Below, one piece after another: positions 32,289 through 40,760 of a DNA stretch of 64,000 bases. The position numbers and the translations under genes were made by a program. Where the stretch lies: NCBI RefSeq assembly GCF_001571285.1, contig NZ_BCTM01000017.1, positions 61,610-125,609 of the forward strand. Reading direction: 5' to 3'. This stretch comes from Kluyvera cryocrescens NBRC 102467 (GTDB lineage: Bacteria > Pseudomonadota > Gammaproteobacteria > Enterobacterales > Enterobacteriaceae). Below the pieces are notes generated by a model. It had not been told where the DNA came from, searched no databases, and was given only the letters and a program-made list of their open reading frames with translations. Every line of letters starts with the position of its first letter. Within the stretch, counting starts at the first letter, position 1.

Positions 32289-32315
32289 AAAAACCCGGCA
32301 ATGCCGGGTTTTTTT
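32289..32315 (+). terminator. Terminator of prfB-lysS
   Basis: AACCCGGC (32292-32299) pairs with GCCGGGTT (32303-32310) and is followed by seven T. An A run on the other side lets it serve idi too. Confidence 0.94.
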
Positions 32316-32333
32316 ATGCCTGCGCTCTGGCGC

Positions 32334-32882
32334 CTAGCTTCGTTTGGCGAAGCGGATAAAAGCCAGCCGCGCGTTTTCGTCCGCCGCTTCCATCACCATC
32401 CACGGACTAAATGCCCACGGCGTCAGCGTCAGGGCTTGCAGCGTATCGGCCAAATCACACCATTGATGCTCCATGACCTCATCATTGTTTGCCTGCACGT
32501 CGCTGGTCACGCGCGCGGCATATACCGGGCAGACCTCGTTTTCAACGATACCGTTGGGCGCCACGGCGCGATAGCGGAAGTCAGTGGCAATCGGGGTAAT
32601 GTCGGCAATCTCGACCCCTAGCTCAAAACGACAGCGGCGGGTGATCGCCTGCTCGAAGGTTTCGCCTTGCTGTGGATGACCACACACTGAATTGGTCCAA
32701 ACGCCGGGCCAGGCGACTTTGCTCAGCGAACGTCGGGTGGCCAGCAGTTGGCCGCTGTCATCGAATAACCAGCATGAGAAGGCAAGATGCAGCGGAGTGG
32801 AGAGGGTGTGAGCGGCGTACTTTTCCAGAATGCCTGAAGGTTTATCGTGCTCATCGAGCAAAATGACATGTTCGCCAGTCAT
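32334..32882 (-). CDS. idi: Isopentenyl-diphosphate delta-isomerase type I
   Basis: Nudix-fold enzyme that interconverts isopentenyl and dimethylallyl diphosphate for isoprenoid synthesis. The 182 residues match E. coli in length. The catalytic Cys is in [12 protein letters not shown] (about 63-74), the catalytic Glu is in ENEVCPVY, and HLAFSCWLF and NEDAV-like metal-binding positions are also conserved. The start is [13 protein letters not shown] (32882) with CAGGAG ahead. An upstream in-frame Met lacks homology and falls on the hairpin at 32904-32931. Confidence 0.94.
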   Translation of the reverse strand: MTGEHVILLDEHDKPSGILEKYAAHTLSTPLHLAFSCWLFDDSGQLLATRRSLSKVAWPGVWTNSVCGHPQQGETFEQAITRRCRFELGVEIADITPIATDFRYRAVAPNGIVENEVCPVYAARVTSDVQANNDEVMEHQWCDLADTLQALTLTPWAFSPWMVMEAADENARLAFIRFAKRS

Positions 32883-32903
32883 GACTACTCCTGAAAATGA
32901 AAG

Positions 32904-32931
32904 ATGACCCGGCATAAACCCACCGGGTCAT
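32904..32931 (-). terminator. Hairpin terminator after the decarboxylase operon
   Basis: ATGACCCGG (32904-32912) pairs with CCGGGTCAT (32923-32931). On the minus strand it follows the DUF554 gene stop at once and is trailed by CTTTCATTTTC. It separates that operon from idi. Confidence 0.6.
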
Positions 32932-32935
32932 ATAC

Positions 32936-33652
32936 TCAGGCGACCAGCGTAGCCCATAAATGGGAAAAAGGCATTACCAAAACAAGCCCTGGCAACATGT
33001 TGGCAACCGGGAAAAGCTTAATGTTACAGATGCGCAACCCGGTGGCCACCATCAGCAAACCGCCAGCGCAGGAGAAGTCCGCCATCATGGACGGCGAAAT
33101 CATCGGCAGCAGGAAAACCGCAAGCATTGCCAGCGCCAGCTGGATAATTAACTGCGGGATCGCAATAGTCATCACCGCGTAGCCGAGCAGGGTGGCAAAA
33201 ATCCCGGCGGTAAACAGATCCAGAATGGTTTTGATGTACAGGATCGACGGATCGCCACTCATGCCCTCGGTCATTGCCCCGAAAACGCCGGTGCCGCTGG
33301 CGCAAAACAGCACCAGAATCGCCACGAACTTCTCAGTAAACTCTTCGTGGCTTAAGCCTTGAACCGGCGGCAGTACTTTATTGATTAGGCCACGGGTTGA
33401 GCCCGCAACTTTGCCGATCCCGCTTTCCAGATGCAGCAGCTCGCCAATCAGCGCACCGACGATCATCGCCAGCACCACCGCAGGCATGTATTTCACTTTT
33501 AACACCAGGGTGATACCCAGACCAACGGAGCAGAGGCCGAAGGTCATCGGCAGCGCCGTTTTCACGCGCTCCGGAAGCTTCCCTCCCGCCAGCGCACCAA
33601 CAAGCCCGCCAATAATGATGGCGGAACCATTTACATAAGGGCCGATTAACAT
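32936..33652 (-). CDS. DUF554 family membrane protein (YqgA-like)
   Basis: A 238-residue inner-membrane protein of the DUF554 family to which E. coli YqgA belongs; no biochemical function is established. About six hydrophobic helices are visible. Family signatures include MLIGPYVNGSAIIIGG at the start, VLFCASGTGVFGAMTEGMSGDPSIL in the middle and SPSMMADFSCAGGLLMVATGLRIC near the end. It starts 15 bases after the UbiX-like stop with AAAGGACA ahead, so it is the third gene of the decarboxylase operon. A transport role for the aromatic acid or the phenol product is possible but is inferred from position only. Confidence 0.88.
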   Translation of the reverse strand: MLIGPYVNGSAIIIGGLVGALAGGKLPERVKTALPMTFGLCSVGLGITLVLKVKYMPAVVLAMIVGALIGELLHLESGIGKVAGSTRGLINKVLPPVQGLSHEEFTEKFVAILVLFCASGTGVFGAMTEGMSGDPSILYIKTILDLFTAGIFATLLGYAVMTIAIPQLIIQLALAMLAVFLLPMISPSMMADFSCAGGLLMVATGLRICNIKLFPVANMLPGLVLVMPFSHLWATLVA

Positions 33653-33667
33653 GGAAATAGTGTCCTT

Positions 33668-34255
33668 TTAGCATGAGCCGTCGTGGCGTAGCGATCCTTC
33701 GCCCCAGCGTGGAATGTTTTCCACGTCGATGTCGAACAGGTCGAGGGCGCGACTCACGCTATGCGTAATGATGTCGTCCGCGGTCTGCGGACGCTGATAA
33801 AGCGCCGGCACCGGCGGGAAGAGGATCCCTCCCATCTCGGTAACGGCGGCCATATTGCGAATATGACCAAGATTGAGCGGCGTTTCGCGGGCCAGCAGCA
33901 CCAGACGGCGGCGTTCTTTTAACACCACGTCCGCCGCGCGCGTCAGCAGATTATCGGTAAGGCAATGGGCAATGGCACCCAGCGTTCGCATCGAACAGGG
34001 AGCAACCAGCATCCCCAGCGTTTTAAACGATCCGCTGGCGATAGATGCGCCAAGATGACCTATCGGGTGTACGACGTCAGCCATCGCCATCACTTCATCC
34101 AGACGATAGTCGGTTTCCAGCACGCAGGTTTTCTCAGCGCCTTTTGAAACCACCAGATGAACTTCCAGCGGCAGCGGTTGCAGCAGCTCCAGCGCTTTCA
34201 CGCCGTACTGAAAACCGGATGCTCCGCTAATGCCGATAATGATGCGGGGTGTCAT
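33668..34255 (-). CDS. UbiX-family flavin prenyltransferase
   Basis: Makes prenylated FMN, the cofactor that UbiD-type decarboxylases need, from reduced FMN and dimethylallyl phosphate. The 195 residues carry the Rossmann-like [18 protein letters not shown] (about 8-25), the [19 protein letters not shown] segment and [29 protein letters not shown] (about 103-131) typical of UbiX/Pad1. It starts 12 bases after the UbiD-like gene with a strong AGGAGG site. Pairing with a dedicated decarboxylase and a LysR regulator suggests a paralogue for aromatic acid detoxification rather than ubiquinone synthesis. Confidence 0.9.
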   Translation of the reverse strand: MTPRIIIGISGASGFQYGVKALELLQPLPLEVHLVVSKGAEKTCVLETDYRLDEVMAMADVVHPIGHLGASIASGSFKTLGMLVAPCSMRTLGAIAHCLTDNLLTRAADVVLKERRRLVLLARETPLNLGHIRNMAAVTEMGGILFPPVPALYQRPQTADDIITHSVSRALDLFDIDVENIPRWGEGSLRHDGSC

Positions 34256-34267
34256 TGTCGATTCCTC

Positions 34268-35746
34268 CTACTCGAAGTCTGGCAGGAAGCGTTTAACGTC
34301 CACTTCTTTAAATTTCGAACGTTCAAAGTGATGCTTCAGATGGAACGGTACGGTGCAATCGAAAATGGTTTTGCAGGACATCCCCTGCTGCAAAATACTC
34401 GGGCTGTACTCCGGCACCTGTGAAGGATCCAACGGATGGCAGCGCACGCCAGGAATGGTGAGAGTATCGATATCCCCCTGATAACGAGTCTGCATGGCCC
34501 ACAGCACATCGTCGCTGTCGAAGATATCCACGTCCTCATCCACCAAAATGACATGTTTGAGTTCTGGGAAGGCGGAGAAGGCCAGCAGCGCGGCCTGGCG
34601 CTGGCGGCCTTCATCGGCCGGGGAGAATTTCTTAAACTGCATCACGGCAAGTAGCTTACCGCCGCCCGCCGAGTGGGCGAAAACGTTCAGCAGTTTGCCC
34701 GGCATTGCGCGGCCGACCATGTCGAGAATACTGGCTTCAGTTGGAATGCCCGCCATATTGACATGCTCTTCGCCAGGCCCGACGGTAGTACGCCAGATTG
34801 GCTGATGGCGGTGGGTTACGGCTTTCACTTTGATAACCGGTAGCGCGTCTTTTGATTCACCGGTATAGCCCGGAAATTCCGGCATCGCTCGCCCGGTATC
34901 GGTATTCTGATCTTCCCGCACCCGCACGTTTGGTAGCAGTTCGCCTTCGATAATGATCTCGGCGTGGGCAATGGCTTTTTCATTGATGGTCAGGCAGTTG
35001 ACCATTTCCACCGCCTGGCCGCGCAGGGAACCTGCAATGCTGAGTTCATCAAAGCCCAACGGCGTGGTCGGCGGTTCGAAGCAGGCGGCAATCTCAATGG
35101 CCGGGTCGACGCCAATGCTAATTGAGATGGGCAACGGCTGGCCGAGCTCTTCTGCCTTCATGCGGAAAGCATCAATATGACGACCGGGAGTGAGCCACAT
35201 AGAGAGCTCGTCGCGGCTTTGCACGCACAGGCGGTGGATGGTGATATCCGATTCGTGGGTCAGCGGATCGGAGGCGTAGCACAGCCCCATGGTGATATAC
35301 GGGCCGGCGTCCTCTTCCGTATTGGTCGGTGCTGGCAGCAGTGTCCGGAGATCGAAATCAGCGTCGGTTGCCAGATGCACCACTTCCTGGGCGACGGCTT
35401 TTCCCGTCGTCAGGACCGGTGGAATCGGGCTTTGCACCGAGTCTTTCAGCAGATGCCCCAACTTCTCCGGCGGGCAGTTGAGGAAGTGGCTGACGCGCTT
35501 ACGTGAGCCATTAATGCCGATGGCGACGCTGATATCATCAAAGCCTTTGATTTTATTGAATACCATAGCCGGGCCGTTTTTACGCGTTGGGCGCTGGCAG
35601 GTACCACCGGCACCCACATAGCGGTAAACGCCGGAGAGTTCGGCATGTGGGTCAACTTCGGTGTCGGTTTCAACGTATTCGCCCGGCAGCGTTTTCAGCA
35701 GCGCCAGCGCCGAGCGGAGGTCGCGTACGGTAGGGGTATTTTTCAC
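34268..35746 (-). CDS. UbiD-family aromatic acid decarboxylase (AroY/LpdC-like)
   Basis: Prenyl-FMN-dependent non-oxidative decarboxylase of 492 residues. It resembles the protocatechuate decarboxylase AroY of Klebsiella and gallate decarboxylase LpdC more than the shorter vanillate/4-hydroxybenzoate C subunits. Recognisable stretches are LLPAPTNTEEDAGPYITMGL, TIHRLCVQSRDELSMWLTPGRH, the catalytic acidic region HAEIIIEGELLPNVRVRED, and VDEDVDIFDSDDVLWAMQTR. The exact substrate (protocatechuate, gallate or a relative) cannot be read from the sequence. The GTG start at 35746 has CAGGAAT seven bases upstream. It is first gene of the operon and divergent from the LysR regulator. No small D subunit is encoded nearby. 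Confidence 0.88.
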   Translation of the reverse strand: MKNTPTVRDLRSALALLKTLPGEYVETDTEVDPHAELSGVYRYVGAGGTCQRPTRKNGPAMVFNKIKGFDDISVAIGINGSRKRVSHFLNCPPEKLGHLLKDSVQSPIPPVLTTGKAVAQEVVHLATDADFDLRTLLPAPTNTEEDAGPYITMGLCYASDPLTHESDITIHRLCVQSRDELSMWLTPGRHIDAFRMKAEELGQPLPISISIGVDPAIEIAACFEPPTTPLGFDELSIAGSLRGQAVEMVNCLTINEKAIAHAEIIIEGELLPNVRVREDQNTDTGRAMPEFPGYTGESKDALPVIKVKAVTHRHQPIWRTTVGPGEEHVNMAGIPTEASILDMVGRAMPGKLLNVFAHSAGGGKLLAVMQFKKFSPADEGRQRQAALLAFSAFPELKHVILVDEDVDIFDSDDVLWAMQTRYQGDIDTLTIPGVRCHPLDPSQVPEYSPSILQQGMSCKTIFDCTVPFHLKHHFERSKFKEVDVKRFLPDFE

Positions 35747-35784
35747 AGTATATTCCTGTTGATCATCGCGAAAGCATGTTTGCG

Positions 35785-35803
35785 CTTACCCTATTCCTTA
35801 CCC
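35785..35803. promoter_or_regulatory. Tandem CTTACCC repeat in the divergent promoter region
   Basis: CTTACCC occurs at 35785-35791 and again at 35797-35803, spaced 12 bases, between the decarboxylase operon and its LysR gene. It is a candidate regulator contact site. There is no independent support. Confidence 0.35.
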
Positions 35804-35917
35804 TTTTCAGGGGCAAATACCGTTTTGCTGGGTCTGGGAAGATCAAAAAGAGGGGACTACACCCGTAGGAATATCATGCGTACACTAAAATAATGCGATT
35901 CTGGAGACGGGTACGAG

Positions 35918-36811
35918 ATGGATTTAAAACGACTACGGTATTTTTGTCGGGTGGTGGAGCAGGGGTCCATTAGCCAGGCCGCAAAGGTGCTGAATATGGC
36001 GCAGCCGCCGCTGAGTAAGCGTATTCAGGAATTGGAAGATGAACTGCGCACGCCGCTATTTTTACGTCACGGTAACCGTATTGAGCCCACCGAGGCGGGT
36101 TTTTTCCTCTACCGTAAAGCCTGCGAGATCCTGCGCCAGGTGGAGGATGCCGCGCGTGAAACCACGGAGATTGCGCAAAAAGACCGGCCTTATTTTCGCT
36201 TTGGCATGAGCCATCTTTTTCAGTCTTACTTCAAGCCGCTGCTGTTGGCGCTGTATCAGCGCTACCCGGAAATTGAAATTAATATCTCGGTGACGGACTC
36301 CAGCCACCTTGAGGGGCTGTTAAACGAAGGGGCTATCGATCTGGCTTTTATTCAGCGCCCTTACCGCAGTGAGGGATTTGACTTCGTCTCCTTCGACCCG
36401 GTTAAGCTGGTGGCCGTCATTAATAAGCAGTGCCTGCCCGAACCGCCGGCGAACCCGTTTGATTATCATGCGCTGGGCCAGATGCCGCTGGTGTTGCTTC
36501 ACCGTGCGAAAGATTCCGGTACCTATGAAATGCTCATCGATCTGTTCCGAAAATCCGGCGTCGACCCTAAAGTTATCATGCATATTACCCAGCCTGGGGT
36601 GATCCTCGATTGGCTGGAGTCAGGTCTTGCCGCCGCAACATTGCTGCCTTCATCAGAGGTGTGTGCAGAGACGCTTAAACAGTGTTACGTCGTGGATGTC
36701 TTCCCTTCGCCGCAGATATTTTATCCGGCGATGGTGAAAATGCCGGGCGTTAACTGGTGCTCGCAGGTCATGGAACTGGTAGCTGAAGGCTATCCCTTTC
36801 CCGGGCGCTAG
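35918..36811 (+). CDS. LysR-type regulator of the decarboxylase operon
   Basis: A 297-residue LysR-family protein. The N-terminal winged helix is MDLKRLRYFCRVVEQGSISQAAKVLNMAQPPLSKRIQELE-like (about 1-40, TAEAGF-type end at about 63), and a periplasmic-binding-like effector domain follows. It is encoded back to back with the UbiD-like gene across 171 bases. This is the usual arrangement for a regulator that senses the aromatic substrate and activates the divergent operon. Ligand and targets are inferred from position. Confidence 0.9.
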   Translation: MDLKRLRYFCRVVEQGSISQAAKVLNMAQPPLSKRIQELEDELRTPLFLRHGNRIEPTEAGFFLYRKACEILRQVEDAARETTEIAQKDRPYFRFGMSHLFQSYFKPLLLALYQRYPEIEINISVTDSSHLEGLLNEGAIDLAFIQRPYRSEGFDFVSFDPVKLVAVINKQCLPEPPANPFDYHALGQMPLVLLHRAKDSGTYEMLIDLFRKSGVDPKVIMHITQPGVILDWLESGLAAATLLPSSEVCAETLKQCYVVDVFPSPQIFYPAMVKMPGVNWCSQVMELVAEGYPFPGR

Positions 36812-36885
36812 CGCGACGGGTGGTTTAGCATCCGTCGTTACCCTGCTATGATAGAGCCCCACCATTCATTACCTGAGGATTCGTT

Positions 36886-37629
36886 TTGCGAGCAGGACGC
36901 CAAATCACTTCCCCAATCCGCCTGTTGATGTGCCTGATTATTGGGTTCGCACTCTCTGGTTGTGCGGGTAACTCGTCCAAATCAGAGGGCAGCTACAGTG
37001 GTTCGGTTTACACCGTGAAACGAGGCGATACGCTTTCGCGTATTTCTCGCATGACAGGAACCAGCGTGCGGGATTTGGCGCGCATGAACGGTATTTCTCC
37101 GCCTTATACCATTGAGATTGGGCAAAAGCTGAAGGTTAGCGGGGCGTCGAAATCGTCAGGCAGCAAAAAGTCATCCTCCCAGACGGCAAAAGTCACGCCA
37201 TCATCAGCGGTACCGAAATCGTCCTGGCCTCCTGTGGGCCAACGCTGCTGGCGATGGCCGGCGAGTGGCAAAGTGGTCATGACTTACTCCACTTCGGAAG
37301 GCGGCAACAAAGGGATTGATATTGCCGGTAGCCGCGGCCAACCGGTTTATGCGGCTGGCGCAGGTAAGGTGGTCTATGTCGGCAACCAGCTACGCGGCTA
37401 CGGTAACCTGGTGATGATTAAGCATAATGAAGATTACATCACCGCCTATGCGCACAACGATAAGCTGATGGTGAATAACGGGCAAAACGTGAAGATTGGC
37501 CAACAGATTGCCACGATGGGTAGCTCTGACGCTGATTCTGTTAGGCTGCACTTCCAGATTCGCTATCGTGCGACGGCTATCGACCCGCTGCGTTATCTAC
37601 CGCCGCAGGGCAGTAAGCCGAAGTGCTAA
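36886..37629 (+). CDS. actS: Amidase activator lipoprotein ActS (YgeR)
   Basis: Outer-membrane lipoprotein that activates cell-wall amidases (AmiC and others) during envelope stress. The 247-residue protein has a lipobox ending at Cys26 (FALSGC), a LysM domain (YTVKRGDTLSRISRMTG, about 42-85), a Ser/Lys-rich linker, and a degenerate LytM domain (about 120-240). Zinc ligands are replaced, with NKGIDI instead of H-x-G-x-D and RLHFQ instead of HLHFE, so it is a non-enzymatic activator. The start appears to be TTG at 36886, preceded by TGAGGA and matching the E. coli N-terminus. Confidence 0.93.
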   Translation: MRAGRQITSPIRLLMCLIIGFALSGCAGNSSKSEGSYSGSVYTVKRGDTLSRISRMTGTSVRDLARMNGISPPYTIEIGQKLKVSGASKSSGSKKSSSQTAKVTPSSAVPKSSWPPVGQRCWRWPASGKVVMTYSTSEGGNKGIDIAGSRGQPVYAAGAGKVVYVGNQLRGYGNLVMIKHNEDYITAYAHNDKLMVNNGQNVKIGQQIATMGSSDADSVRLHFQIRYRATAIDPLRYLPPQGSKPKC

Positions 37630-37709
37630 ACGGTTAATTTATCGTCACTTAGTCACGTAAAGCCTTGCCAGACGAGGAGTAAAGTTTATAATGCTCCTCG
37701 CACACCTTT

Positions 37710-37783
37710 GCGGGCGTAGTTCAATGGTAGAACGAGAGCTTCCCAAGCTCTATACGAGGGTTCGATTCCCTTCGCCCGCTCCA
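37710..37783 (+). tRNA. glyU: tRNA-Gly (anticodon CCC)
   Basis: A 74-nt cloverleaf with the CCA encoded. The acceptor stem GCGGGCG pairs with CGCCCGC. The anticodon arm is AGAGCTT-CCC-AAGCTCT and the T arm is GAGGGTTCGATTCCCTT. It matches E. coli glyU and, as there, follows ygeR. Such tRNA ends are frequent integration sites, but no second copy of the 3' end was noticed in the window. Confidence 0.96.
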
Positions 37784-38291
37784 AAAACCTCATTAAGCCA
37801 ATCCAATTCAAACTAACCCAGATAGCAAAAGCGCAACGGTTCTATGGTTTGTTGGACTCAACGTTCCCCATTCGGATGTATTCGCGCGGTAAGCGATATT
37901 CCTAACGATGCTAGAGGAATTTCACTTAAAACCCCACCAATATCTGTACTTGCAGGAAAGTCCTTTTTTAGTATCCTAATGCCGCGAACAAAAATGAATA
38001 AACCATCACGCATGGGAATTATTATTTCGATATCAATAATTTCTCCCGGCTATTTTTAAGTGATAAGCAGGGGTTTATGCAAATCCTTATTCCCTGACTT
38101 ATTATAGGCTCTGGTTAAATCGATAATGAGATGGCGCTAAAGTCAGATGTTATTATCGCGGTTTTCCAGACATCGCTGTTTTTATTTTAAAAGAATAAAT
38201 ATGGCTTCTGCGTGTTATTCAGCTATGATATTTTTCCTGTTCGCAACCAATATAATAATCAATATTATCTTAAAGAAATGGAAATTTGATC
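37784..38291. other. Gene-poor stretch downstream of tRNA-Gly
   Basis: About 500 AT-rich bases with no recognised gene. On the minus strand a 51-codon frame (complement 37858-38013, beginning MRDGLFIFVRGIRILKKDF) has coding-like composition but no ribosome site and no recognised homologue. It may be a gene fragment. No integrase, attachment repeat or insertion sequence was seen. Confidence 0.4.
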
Positions 38292-38966
38292 ATGATAAAG
38301 GTATTAATGGCGGGTGTACTTCCTTTGGTATTTATCGTTGGCTGTGCAGGAAATAATAACTCACATAAGGTGAAGTCGGTTAGTGGTGGTTCACTGGATG
38401 TTGCAACTATCTTTGCACCTGAAGACATGAACGATAACCGCCATCCGGACATAAAGCTACGCGAAGTTACGCCAATGCACTCAGGGGCTGGAATGGGGTT
38501 AGCCGTATTGGGCGCCGCTTTTGGTGGTGTGATCAGCAGTGGAGCCTTTGATAAGGACAATTATAAAGGGACGACAATCGATGCGATGCCTGAGCCGACC
38601 GCCCGCTATTTGGGGCCAAAAGCGGATATGAAAATCCAGAGTTGGCTGGAAAAAAATGCTAACGGTTATGCTTATACCCAGCCTCTGTTTATTGCGGCCG
38701 CTCAGTGGTCACTGGTTTATACTGATATGTCCGCGAACAACAGCAACTATGATTTAACTTATCGGGTGAAGTTTTACAAACGACCTGAGGGCGGGAATAT
38801 GTTTAGCGCATTTATTGTGTCCGAGTGCGCGCCTACCCGTAAGACGGCGCCATTGAGCGAGTGGCGAGCCAATAATTACGATAAGGTTACTCAGGAAACG
38901 CAAAAAATGATGGATGCCTGCGTGCTGGAGCTTGAAAACCAACTTCCTCGGCTGTTAAAAAAATAA
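38292..38966 (+). CDS. Putative lipoprotein of unknown function
   Basis: A 224-residue protein with a lipoprotein signal: MIKVLMAGVLPLVFIVGC, with the acylated Cys at about 18. A Gly/Ala-rich hydrophobic stretch follows near residues 65-85 (GAGMGLAVLGAAFGGVISSG). The remainder looks like a globular periplasmic domain (PEPTARYLGPKADMKIQSWL). Two further cysteines occur late in the protein. ATG 38292 is preferred over a TTG two codons upstream; the ribosome site is weak. It stands alone after the tRNA and is followed by a long perfect hairpin. I do not recognise the family. Confidence 0.75.
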   Translation: MIKVLMAGVLPLVFIVGCAGNNNSHKVKSVSGGSLDVATIFAPEDMNDNRHPDIKLREVTPMHSGAGMGLAVLGAAFGGVISSGAFDKDNYKGTTIDAMPEPTARYLGPKADMKIQSWLEKNANGYAYTQPLFIAAAQWSLVYTDMSANNSNYDLTYRVKFYKRPEGGNMFSAFIVSECAPTRKTAPLSEWRANNYDKVTQETQKMMDACVLELENQLPRLLKK

Positions 38967-38971
38967 CCGTC

Positions 38972-39003
38972 AACGAGCCCATCAGAATGCTGATGGGCTC
39001 GTT
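38972..39003. terminator. Long perfect hairpin after the lipoprotein gene
   Basis: A 14-bp perfect stem, AACGAGCCCATCAG (38972-38985) and CTGATGGGCTCGTT (38990-39003), with a four-base AATG loop. There is no T tract, yet the stem directly follows the stop codon and likely ends or stabilises the mRNA. Confidence 0.65.
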
Positions 39004-39182
39004 ACTGTTGCGCTAATTCATCACTGGTGCTTTGAAACTAGTATGGTTATTTCTTTTAGCGGGAGTGATGAGTTCTTACTAAAAGAGCGCCGCTATCAAT
39101 ACAAGAGCGTCGTCAAAGATTATATTCCCTGATGCCTTTGGCATTCATTTATTGTCACTGCGTAGTGCGGGCTGATGAGCTA

Positions 39183-39752
39183 CTACGATAGCCCGGTCGT
39201 TTCGCCCACGATCATTTTATCGAGAATCCGGGCCTCTTTTGCGCCGATGGTTCTGGCGAAGATAAATGCACCAAAAACCAGTATCGTGCAGATCACGAAG
39301 GCCAGTAAAAACTGCCCGGTCATAAGCAGGTATCCGCCCATTCCAACATAGAGCAGTGCCGTCACGGTACTGACTAACGCCACCTGTAATGCCCCAGACT
39401 CACTGCGCCTGAAGGTGGTTCCGATGAGTCCGCCAATCAATGCCAGACCAAATAACGCCCCGATAGCCGGAATGCCGCAAATGACGGCCACCAGTAAAAA
39501 TAAAAGGATCTGATATTTGCGGCGCAGGGGTTTATTGGCAAAGAAGTCAGCTTCGTATAATTGGTTAGTGGAAACGTTAAAGATCCTGACCAACTGCTGT
39601 CTGCGAAAAAGCAGGCGTAGGGATTGCCCTGGCTCAACGTGAGGAAGGACCGCGGCGGGGAGTTCAATAAATTGTTTACTCTCTCCCTCCTTGAGGATAA
39701 TGCCATTCCAGAGTCGCTGGTCAACGTGGCCGGTCAGTAACTTTTGCTGCAT
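39183..39752 (-). CDS. Membrane protein of unknown function
   Basis: A 189-residue protein with a soluble N-terminal part of about 75 residues (QRLWNGIILKEGESKQFIELP, beta-rich). Four hydrophobic helices follow, at about 80-110 (ILLFLLVAVICGIPAIGALFGLALIG) and 122-168. A short basic tail closes it. The start at 39752 has AAGGGTGA six bases ahead. No characterised family was recognised. The gene is flanked by gene-free stretches on both sides. Confidence 0.7.
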   Translation of the reverse strand: MQQKLLTGHVDQRLWNGIILKEGESKQFIELPAAVLPHVEPGQSLRLLFRRQQLVRIFNVSTNQLYEADFFANKPLRRKYQILLFLLVAVICGIPAIGALFGLALIGGLIGTTFRRSESGALQVALVSTVTALLYVGMGGYLLMTGQFLLAFVICTILVFGAFIFARTIGAKEARILDKMIVGETTGLS

Positions 39753-40071
39753 TGATTCACCCTTAGGGTTTAAAAAGAAACTGAAAATAGCACTATTAAA
39801 ATAGGGGTTATTTCAGCCTGGATATAAATAGGTGCCAATTCTAACAGTGAGAATGGTGAATTAATGTAAAGAGAGAATAAGGGTTTTGTATATATTGGCG
39901 GGTCATTGACCTGCGAATGAAAGCTAATTCGTTAGCCTGCTGAGCAAATAATTTGTCGAGTCTTTATTTCATCATTTATTGCCAAAATAGAACGTTGAGA
40001 TGACTCATTCCCCCTTACTGCACGCCAGCGAGTGAGGCTTGTAGCGAAGTGGTGGTAGTCTGGCTATTGGG
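39753..40071. other. Gene-free stretch upstream of the membrane protein gene
   Basis: 319 AT-rich bases that must hold the promoter of the minus-strand membrane protein gene. A short palindrome, GGGTCATTGACCT (39900-39912), is the only marked structure. No coding frame is supported. Confidence 0.35.
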
Positions 40072-40485
40072 TCAATCCCCTGCCAGACGAGAACTGCTGC
40101 ACACCCACAGGGTGATCACCAGAATCAGAATTGAGAGAGAATAAAGCAGCACGTTAATCGGTGAATCGTAGTGTACGATGATCAGACGGACAATTGCCGT
40201 TACGCCGATATAAACGAAATAGCGCAGCGGAAAGTGACTACCCGACTGAAAGTATTTCACGATCAGGGCAATAAATTCGAAATACAAAAACCACGTCAAT
40301 AAGCCTTCGACAAAATCATAGCTCTTGAGCGTGGCGGCATTAATAAAGGTCTTTCCCAAAGACCAGGATTCTTTACCAAGAAAAACCAGCAGGATAACGG
40401 CCAGGCACAGCATACCAATATTTAATACCCACTGGAGGACTGCAGGGATAGTCGTGGTAAATGAGGCGTTTAGAGTTGTTCGCAT
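40072..40485 (-). CDS. PsiE-family membrane protein
   Basis: A 137-residue inner-membrane protein with four helices, similar over its length to phosphate-starvation-inducible PsiE (136 residues in E. coli). The family core is nearly identical: [17 protein letters not shown] (about 66-82), then [21 protein letters not shown]. The N-terminal third is more divergent. PsiE is under PhoB and CRP control in E. coli, but its function is unknown. No Pho box was identified by eye here. It could be psiE itself or a paralogue. Confidence 0.85.
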   Translation of the reverse strand: MRTTLNASFTTTIPAVLQWVLNIGMLCLAVILLVFLGKESWSLGKTFINAATLKSYDFVEGLLTWFLYFEFIALIVKYFQSGSHFPLRYFVYIGVTAIVRLIIVHYDSPINVLLYSLSILILVITLWVCSSSRLAGD

Positions 40486-40760
40486 TTTCTTGCCCGATGC
40501 GGCGCTTTACTTAACGTGAGTATAGACAGAATGCGCAAAACGGGTGGCAAGGGGCGTCATGGCGTGTGAAGTGCTCGGCCATTGAGGGAAATGCAAAGGG
40601 GCTGATGGCATAACCTCATTTCATTGGCGGCGGAAGTCAGTTTTGTCTGGTTTTTTAGCGAGATAACCCATTTATTCAGAACGTGTAAATTTGCTTTGAA
40701 AGGCGGGAAAAGACTCTACTCTGCATACTTAACCTCTCTTTATTTAGTGAATGGTCAACA

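Noticed and set aside
30889..32301. A 470-codon open frame on the strand opposite lysS
   Set aside because: It is fully antisense to a highly conserved essential gene, lacks recognisable domains and arises from the codon bias of lysS.
37710..37783. tRNA-Gly as the left end of an integrated island
   Set aside because: No integrase gene and no duplicate of the tRNA 3' end was noticed in the following 26 kb, so an element with defined ends cannot be claimed.
37858..38013. A 51-codon minus-strand frame beginning MRDGLFIFVRG
   Set aside because: It has no ribosome site, no recognised family and stops closely upstream. Kept only as a possible fragment in the gap description.
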